Below are positions 57,866 through 64,000 of a DNA stretch of 64,000 nt, piece by piece. This DNA is from Fimbriiglobus ruber (GTDB lineage: Bacteria; Planctomycetota; Planctomycetia; Gemmatales; Gemmataceae). The DNA lies in NCBI RefSeq assembly GCF_002197845.1, contig NZ_NIDE01000009.1:186001-250000 (forward strand), written 5' to 3'. The notes below the pieces were generated by a model. The model did not search any database. It had not been told where the DNA came from and saw only the letters and a program-made list of their open reading frames with translations. Numbering within the stretch: the first letter of the stretch is position 1; every line of letters begins with the position of its first letter. The position numbers were made by a program, and so were the translations under genes.

Positions 57866-60800
57866 ATGAGCCAGAAGGGTTGTCCGAGCATCCACGAGCT
57901 TCGCCGACTGCTGCGTGGCGAATTGCCGGAGGCGCAAGCCACACCGTTGGAGTGCCACTTCGCGGCGTGTCCGCTTTGCTGCCAAAGGGCCGAGTCGCTG
58001 GAAGCCGAGGAAGTTGCTACTCCCTTACCGGAGTATGATTGGCCGCGTGGCGAGGTTGTCGACCGTTTGATGAGTCAATTGGAGGCCATGTCGGTATCTG
58101 GTGTTCAAGAGACGTGTGCGATCGACAAGCGCGACGACACACTGTCGCCCCTGATCTCCATTCAAATGGCATTTCCCGGTGGCCCGACGGCTGCGTCGTC
58201 CGTGCCAGCAGTGCCCGGATATGAGATCCTCGAAGAACTGGGCCGTGGCGGCATGGGTGTCGTTTACAAAGCCCGGCAGATCAAGGCCAATCGCCTCGTC
58301 GCCCTCAAGATGATCAAGGCCGGTGGCGACGTTTCGGGAGATGGTCTTGCCCGCTTCCGGATCGAAGCCGAGGCCATCGCCCGACTGGTTCACCCTCACA
58401 TCGTCCAGGTTTACGAGGTTGGGGAACACGACCACCGACCCTTTTTCTCACTAGAGTTGTGCAAGGGCGGTTCGCTCGACCGCAAGTTGAACGGGTCGCC
58501 GATCTCGCCGGTCGAGGCTGTGCGGATGGTGGTGAAACTCTCTCAGGCCGTCCAGGTCGCCCACGACAAGGGTGTACTGCACCGCGACCTGAAGCCGGCC
58601 AACATACTTCTTGCCGAAGACGGCACCCCCAAGGTCACCGACTTCGGCCTGGCCAAAAAGCTCGACGACGACTCGGGTCAAACACGCACCGGTGCCATCA
58701 TGGGCACGCCCTCGTACATGGCACCGGAGCAGGCCGCGGGCCAGATCAAGGACGTCGGTAAGGAGGCGGACGTCTATGCCTTGGGGGCCATCCTCTACGA
58801 GTGCTTGACCGGACGGCCGCCATTCAAAGGGGCAACTCTGACCGACACTCTGCTGATGGTTCGGTTGGATGAGCCCGTGCCACCGACCAGTTTGCAACGG
58901 GCCGTTCCTCGCGATCTGGAGACGATCTGCCTGAAGTGTTTGCGAAAGGAGCCGGCGCGGCGGTATTCTTCGGCCGGGGAGCTGGCGGAGGATCTGTGCC
59001 GATTCCTCCGCGGCGAACCGGTTCGGGCTCGCCCGGTCGGGCACGTCGAAGGGGCCTGGAGGTGGAGCCGCCGCAATCCCGTGGTGGCGGGGTTACTGGT
59101 CGGTGTGATCCTTCTCTTAGTTACCGTCGCAACCGTATCGACCGTACTCGGGGAACTGGCGTGGCGGAAAGCCCAGGACGCGCAAGTTCAAGAAGCCGCG
59201 GCTAAACAGAATGCCCTGGATGAGGCGGAAGCCCATCGGCAAGCGGTCGCCGAGGAGAAAAAGGCCCGCGGGTTACTCTACGCCAGCCAGCTTGCGCTGG
59301 TGCAGAGCTACTGGCGAGAAGGCAACCTGCTGGCCGCACGCGATAAGCTCGATGAAGTTCAGGGGCATAGAGAGGATTGGGAATTTCGCTACCTCTACAA
59401 CCTTTTGAACCATCAGGGTCAGCGCACCTTACTCGGACACACGCTTGGGGTAACGAGCGTCGCGTTCAGCCCCGACGGCAGGCGGATCGTCTCCGGGAGT
59501 CGGGATCAAACGGTCAAGGTGTGGGACGCCAAGACGGGACGAGAAGTCATCTCCCTTGGCGAACATGCCGGGACCGTCTCTTCGGTCTGCTTCAGTCCCG
59601 ATGGCAACTCGATCGCCTCGGGAAGCAACGACAGAACGGTACGCGTGTGGGATGCGCGGACAGGGAGTCAATTACACGTACTGGAAGGGCACGACAAGCC
59701 GGTCACCTCAGTTTGCTTCAGCCCCAACGGCCAGCGAATTGCCTCGGCGAGCGAGGATGATTCCGTCCGGATCTGGAACGCCTCCACCGGCCGGCCGATC
59801 CGCACCTTCAAGGGGAACGTTGGTGGCGCCTGGGCGGTCGCCTTCAGCCACGACGACGCATACTTGGCTTTTGCCGGAGAAAGCGGAGTTGTGAAGGTCT
59901 CTGACTCGCAGACCGGGGACGTGGTTCGCATTCTGACGGGGCACAAAAAGCGGGTGAACAGCGTGCGTTTCAGTCCCGACGGTCGATCACTCGCCTCCGG
60001 GAGTGGAGAAGACATCTACGACCGGGACTGTGGTGAAGTTCGCGTGTGGGAAGTGGCCACCGGGCAACAGACGCTCTTTCTCCCCGAGCACACCGGGCCG
60101 GTCCTGGGATTGAGTTTCAGCCCCGACGGAACTCGACTGGCGTCAGGGAGTGGGACTATTTTGCGGAACGTTCCCTCTCCGATCACGGTATGGGACGTGC
60201 GAACGGGAAAGCGACTGCTTCGACTCCAGGGACACAACGTCATGGTCACGGGAGTGAGCTTCAGCCTTGATGGGAAACACATCGTTTCGGGAAGTGTCGA
60301 TCAGACCGTGCGGGTCTGGGACGCGGTAAACGGCCAGCAGCCGTTGACGTTTACGGGACACACCGATGAAGTTCGCAGCGTCGCTTTCAGTCCCCTTGGT
60401 CGTCAGCTCATTTCGGCGAGTTTAGACAAGACAGTCCGAATTTGGGACGCACGAACGGGACAGGTCATCCGAATCTTCGAGGGCTTTGACGAAGGTGTCG
60501 GTGAAGCGTGTTTCAGCCCCGACGGGGCTCAGATCGCGACAGCCGGGAGCAAAAATGTGAAAGTGTGGCATGCCCGGACTGGCGAATTGCAACGAGTCCT
60601 TACCGGGCACTCGAGGGTAGTGACCGGAGTTACTTACAGCCCTGACGGCAAGCTCATCGCCTCGACCTCAAGTGACAATACCGCGAAACTGTGGAACGCC
60701 CGGACAGGGGAAGAACTACGGACTCTGACCGGACACACAGATGACATCCACAAAGGGCGATTCAGCAGCGACGGCACTCGCCTGGTAACGACCGCACACG

Positions 60801-61864
60801 ATAACACGGTGCGGGTTTGGGACGTCGCGACCGGTCAACAACTCCACTGCCTGGAAGGTCCAGGTTTCGATGCATCGGGAATCGCATCTGCCCCGACGGG
60901 CGACCGGTTCGTGACTGGTGGCGGGAACCGCCACGGAACAATTTGGGACGCCACCACCGGTAAACATCTCTTATCCCTCGCGGGACATACACGCTCGATT
61001 TACGGGCTCACGTTCAGCCCCGACGGAACTCGCATCGTCTCTGTCGGTAACGACTGGACCATGAAATTGTGGGATTCCGAAGCCGGGCAGGAACTCCTCA
61101 CTCTCACCGGCCACGAACGGGAACTCTGGGACGTCTCGTTCAGCCCGAACGGTCGGCGGATCGCCACCGCCAGTGGTGACAACACGGTGAAATTGTGGGA
61201 CGCACCCGATTATCAAGACGCCGTGGCCCTCCGGGGCCATACGACTCGGGTGACGTGTGCGGCGTATCACCCGGGCGGGAAGCGTCTGATGTCTGGTAGC
61301 GACGACCGCACCGTGCGAGTGTGGGACGCTGAGAGCGGGAAAGAGGTTCTGAAACTCGACAAACACACTGGCTACGTCAAGTGTGTTTGTTGGAGCGTCG
61401 ATGGCACGCGAATCGCCTCCGGGAGCAGGGACAGAACGGTGAGAATCTGGGATGGGGAAGTCGGGACGGAGCTGTTTACGTTGCGCGGACACGAGGATGA
61501 CATTAACTGTACTTGCTTCCGTCGCGATGGCAAACGCATCGCCTCTGGCAGTGCGGACAAGACCGTTCGTGTCTGGGATGCGGACGCCGGGACTGCGAGT
61601 CTCACACTCATCGGCCACACCAGTCCGGTTACCGGGGTCTGCTTCAATGCGGACGGTACCCAGGTCATTTCACGCGAGGTAGAGGGTCGGCAAATCACCT
61701 GGGACTTGACCACGGGCAAACCGGTCGCCACACAAGGACGCTTCCTGACTCCGAACCCTCACCGCAGCCCCGACGGCCGCTTCTTCCTTCTCCGCGAAGA
61801 CATGGTGATTCGCATTCGCCAGTTACCTGGGCTCGATGACCGAGAAAAGCCAATGGGAAAGTAA
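57866..61864 (+). CDS. Membrane Ser/Thr protein kinase with N-terminal zinc finger and C-terminal WD40 repeats
   Basis: A 1332-aa protein. Residues 1-50 form a zf-HC2/anti-sigma-like finger (H31, C35, C38 in LECHFAACPLCC). The kinase domain (119-385) has the P-loop GRGGMGVVY, K148, HRDLKPAN (D241) and DFG (259-261). A membrane helix at about 404-429 is followed by a coiled segment and then 18 WD40-like units (each FSPDG...SGS.D.TVRVWD) from about 520 to 1330, enough for two or more beta-propellers, which should lie outside the cytoplasm. It is co-transcribed with the sigma factor. The finger could bind that sigma factor, making the kinase an integrated sensor and anti-sigma; this is inference. 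Confidence 0.92.
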   Translation: MSQKGCPSIHELRRLLRGELPEAQATPLECHFAACPLCCQRAESLEAEEVATPLPEYDWPRGEVVDRLMSQLEAMSVSGVQETCAIDKRDDTLSPLISIQMAFPGGPTAASSVPAVPGYEILEELGRGGMGVVYKARQIKANRLVALKMIKAGGDVSGDGLARFRIEAEAIARLVHPHIVQVYEVGEHDHRPFFSLELCKGGSLDRKLNGSPISPVEAVRMVVKLSQAVQVAHDKGVLHRDLKPANILLAEDGTPKVTDFGLAKKLDDDSGQTRTGAIMGTPSYMAPEQAAGQIKDVGKEADVYALGAILYECLTGRPPFKGATLTDTLLMVRLDEPVPPTSLQRAVPRDLETICLKCLRKEPARRYSSAGELAEDLCRFLRGEPVRARPVGHVEGAWRWSRRNPVVAGLLVGVILLLVTVATVSTVLGELAWRKAQDAQVQEAAAKQNALDEAEAHRQAVAEEKKARGLLYASQLALVQSYWREGNLLAARDKLDEVQGHREDWEFRYLYNLLNHQGQRTLLGHTLGVTSVAFSPDGRRIVSGSRDQTVKVWDAKTGREVISLGEHAGTVSSVCFSPDGNSIASGSNDRTVRVWDARTGSQLHVLEGHDKPVTSVCFSPNGQRIASASEDDSVRIWNASTGRPIRTFKGNVGGAWAVAFSHDDAYLAFAGESGVVKVSDSQTGDVVRILTGHKKRVNSVRFSPDGRSLASGSGEDIYDRDCGEVRVWEVATGQQTLFLPEHTGPVLGLSFSPDGTRLASGSGTILRNVPSPITVWDVRTGKRLLRLQGHNVMVTGVSFSLDGKHIVSGSVDQTVRVWDAVNGQQPLTFTGHTDEVRSVAFSPLGRQLISASLDKTVRIWDARTGQVIRIFEGFDEGVGEACFSPDGAQIATAGSKNVKVWHARTGELQRVLTGHSRVVTGVTYSPDGKLIASTSSDNTAKLWNARTGEELRTLTGHTDDIHKGRFSSDGTRLVTTAHDNTVRVWDVATGQQLHCLEGPGFDASGIASAPTGDRFVTGGGNRHGTIWDATTGKHLLSLAGHTRSIYGLTFSPDGTRIVSVGNDWTMKLWDSEAGQELLTLTGHERELWDVSFSPNGRRIATASGDNTVKLWDAPDYQDAVALRGHTTRVTCAAYHPGGKRLMSGSDDRTVRVWDAESGKEVLKLDKHTGYVKCVCWSVDGTRIASGSRDRTVRIWDGEVGTELFTLRGHEDDINCTCFRRDGKRIASGSADKTVRVWDADAGTASLTLIGHTSPVTGVCFNADGTQVISREVEGRQITWDLTTGKPVATQGRFLTPNPHRSPDGRFFLLREDMVIRIRQLPGLDDREKPMGK

Positions 61865-62144
61865 CTGCCACTCGGTCTTCGATTTTTTTCGATCGATAAG
61901 TTCTGTTCTGGAAAGCAATTGCGACGAACTCATCTCTTTTAGTGGTGGTTTTTGACAGGTTTTCGCCCGGTCTCCGTAGACCGTTTGTGAAGTGCCAGCA
62001 GACCGCTGATGCAGGAACAAAACGGGGCCGGCTTCCGACCGTGATTTGAATAGTCGGAAAGCCGAGAACTGATGCAGCTTTGCATCGACTTATTTTGCAC
62101 CGACTTAATTAACAACACGTCTACATCATTGAGGGTGATTTCCG

Positions 62145-64000
62145 ATGGGGCACAACCACGGGCGGCAATCGTCTGCTACGCAAATCAGGCCAGTCGTCGA
62201 CCAGTTAGAGGATCGCGTCACCCCGTCGTTCAGCTCGCAACTCCAAACGCTGATTGCCAACGCGGCGCAGTTCAGCAGCACGGGCGACGCCGTCGCGCAG
62301 GCGACGGGTCTGGACACGCCCATCCCGATCATCGACCAGTCCCTGGATAGCATCCTCAACGTCCGCGGGGACTTCACCCGGATCGCGACCGCCCTGGCGG
62401 CGATCAACCCATCGGGCATCACCGACAACGCCGACCTGGCCAGTGCCCTGCACGCCGTCGACCCGTCGGACTACTACGCTTATGACTCGGGGCCGGGCGG
62501 CCCCCAGGTCGAGTTCTTTCCCAGTACTTCCGATAGCGCAGCCAACCCGACCGTCAGCGTGGCGAACACCGCGGCCGGGCTCGGAGGCGGCACCCCGGCG
62601 TACTTTTCCAGTGCGGCCCTGAGCGGGTCTGGCACCCTGTCCGTACTCGTCTCCGGGGGGATTACCTTCGGGGCGAACGACAGCGGCGCGTACCTGCTGC
62701 CCGGCACGTTCCTCTCTTCCTCGGTAAACGGTTCGACCACTTCCCCGGTGAGCGGGACGGTGCAAGTCGGGTCGGACAGCCTCCCCGAGATGTTCTCAGG
62801 CTCCGCCACGATCTCGATGCTTCCCGCCTTCCACCTGTCCGACCCGACGGGAACCGGGCAAGTCCCGCTGACCGACGTGGCGGGGAACGTCGCGTTTACG
62901 AATGCCTCCTCCCTCCAGAACAGCGACTCGGTCGTTTCCCTCTCCGGAGACGTGACGGTTGGCGTGCTGGGGGTCCCGCTCGTCACCTGGGGGACGACCA
63001 CGGGGCTCCGGGTCGCGGCCCCGCTGCTGTCGTGGTCGGCCGACGGCGCGGCCTTTAGTGCCCCCAGGTGATCCTCGGGAGCCCGCAGTTCGTCAGCTCG
63101 GACGCGGTCGCCCAGGCCGAGGCGGCCCTGTTCGCCACCGTCCCCGGCGATCCGTTCGGGAACAACCCGCTCCTGGCCGATCTGGCCGGGTTCCAGGAGG
63201 TCGGGGCCGCAATCCAACAGTTCGAGCCGCTGTTCGACCTCCTGACCAGCAACGTCGATGGCGGCCTCGCCGATTTGGGGAGTACCGACCCGGACGACGC
63301 CGACGGGTCGAACGACCAGTTCACCACCTTGCTCCTACCGTCCGACCCCTCGACGGACGGCGGTTCGTCCCCGTTCTCCGTCGCCGGCGACCAGGATTTG
63401 CTCGCGTTCGCCCAGGGGCAGAACGTGAACCTGATCACCTACGACAGCGGGGACATCCCCGGCACCTCGTTCGGGACATCGATCCAGATGAATCTGGCGG
63501 ACGCCGACTTGGGGCCGATCATCGTCAGCCTGGACGGGTCTGTCGGGGTGCAGTTCACTCCGCACTACCGGCTGACGCTCGGGCTGGACGGGAACGGGGT
63601 GTACGCCGGCACGGGCTCGGGCCAGTCGTACGCCGAGCTCGATACGACCGCCAGCGGGACCCTCACAGGCAGTGTCAGCCTGCTCGAACTGGACACCGTG
63701 TCGGACGCCGCACTCGGCCTGGCGGGGAGTCAGTCCGCCGGGTTCGCCCTGGCCCCGACCACGAGCGGCAAGTTGTACCTCCAGAAGCTGCTCGACCCCA
63801 ACCCGGACTGGCTGGCGAATGCCGTCCAGCCGGTGTCCGCCGCCGGCCCGAGTAGCGACGTGTTCTTCAGCTTCGGGCTAGACAATCCGACCGGCCAGGC
63901 GGCAGACGAGTCCGGGGTCGACCAGGTGCTCGACACGATCAGCACGGTCACCGGCCCCCTCACCGAGGCGGGTGCGGGGTTGGGCCTCATTGGCGGCATT
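62145..64000 (+). pseudogene. Large secreted protein with planctomycete LEDRVTPS motif, frameshifted, 3' end outside window
   Basis: The start (GHNHGRQSSATQIRPVVDQL, EDRVTPSFSSQLQTLIANAA) matches the short planctomycete N-terminal export motif in which LE.R..PS follows a basic segment. The first 305 codons are low-complexity, Ser/Thr/Gly-rich beta structure. At the run of five Cs (63061-63065) the frame must change; the continuation (QVILGSPQFVSSDAVAQAEA) stays open to the window end. The same run would read through if a sixth C were present. The rest contains repetitive beta segments typical of adhesins. It is downstream of the WD40 kinase and probably independent. Confidence 0.72.

Overview
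The window is GC-rich bacterial DNA that looks like a planctomycete of the Gemmataceae type. The evidence is a Ser/Thr kinase fused to a long WD40 array directly behind an ECF-type sigma factor, a secreted protein carrying the planctomycete-style N-terminal LEDRVTPS motif, an FG-GAP/VCBS surface-protein fragment, large PAS/GAF hybrid histidine kinases and many insertion elements. This is inference from gene content; no rRNA gene or complete tRNA is present.

Layout. 1-1.2 kb: a LuxR-type response regulator (cut by the window edge and frameshifted) and a lone receiver. 1.4-5.9 kb: an integrase/excisionase island with a 478-aa unknown protein, a 55-aa GTG-start protein and a tRNA-Asn 3' fragment that may be its attachment site. 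6.4-13.1 kb: two giant hybrid sensor kinases on the minus strand. 13.4-17.5 kb: a small EamA-type protein, a Tat-signal SDR, an APC permease and a DUF892 remnant. 17.6-19.2 kb: an insertion element, followed by a broken hydrolase. 20.9-26.7 kb: the ligase-associated DNA repair operon (exonuclease, ATP-dependent ligase, Lhr-like helicase, PdeM). 27-38.5 kb: chromosomal stress and metabolism genes (SDR, methyltransferase, frameshifted katE, DUF72, PEP mutase-like enzyme, PoxB-like enzyme, stress protein, Zn alcohol dehydrogenase). 38.6-39.8 kb: an IS1-like element with a perfect 8-bp target duplication. 40.1-42.4 kb: two genes killed by in-frame stop codons.

42.9-57.2 kb is the most unusual part. 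A tightly coupled cassette (66-aa protein, DUF2924 protein, large serine recombinase, KorB-like HTH protein) is followed by a single-chain protein that joins a topoisomerase VI B-type GHKL ATPase to a Spo11/TopoVI A-type winged helix and Toprim domain, i.e. a Topo VIII-like enzyme. Downstream lie three ~71-bp repeats with inverted ends, a 38-bp repeat family, a PrimPol-type primase, a sigma-like HTH gene, a ParB-methylase gene and several small phage-like genes. Read together this resembles an integrated replicon or phage-like element with its own primase and type IIB topoisomerase.

57.2-64 kb: ECF sigma factor, the zinc-finger/kinase/WD40 protein and a large secreted protein that runs off the window. 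Many genes carry single-base frameshifts. Where the intended reading can be reconstructed, most look like losses of one base from a short run (often G or C), so sequence error must be considered before calling them pseudogenes.
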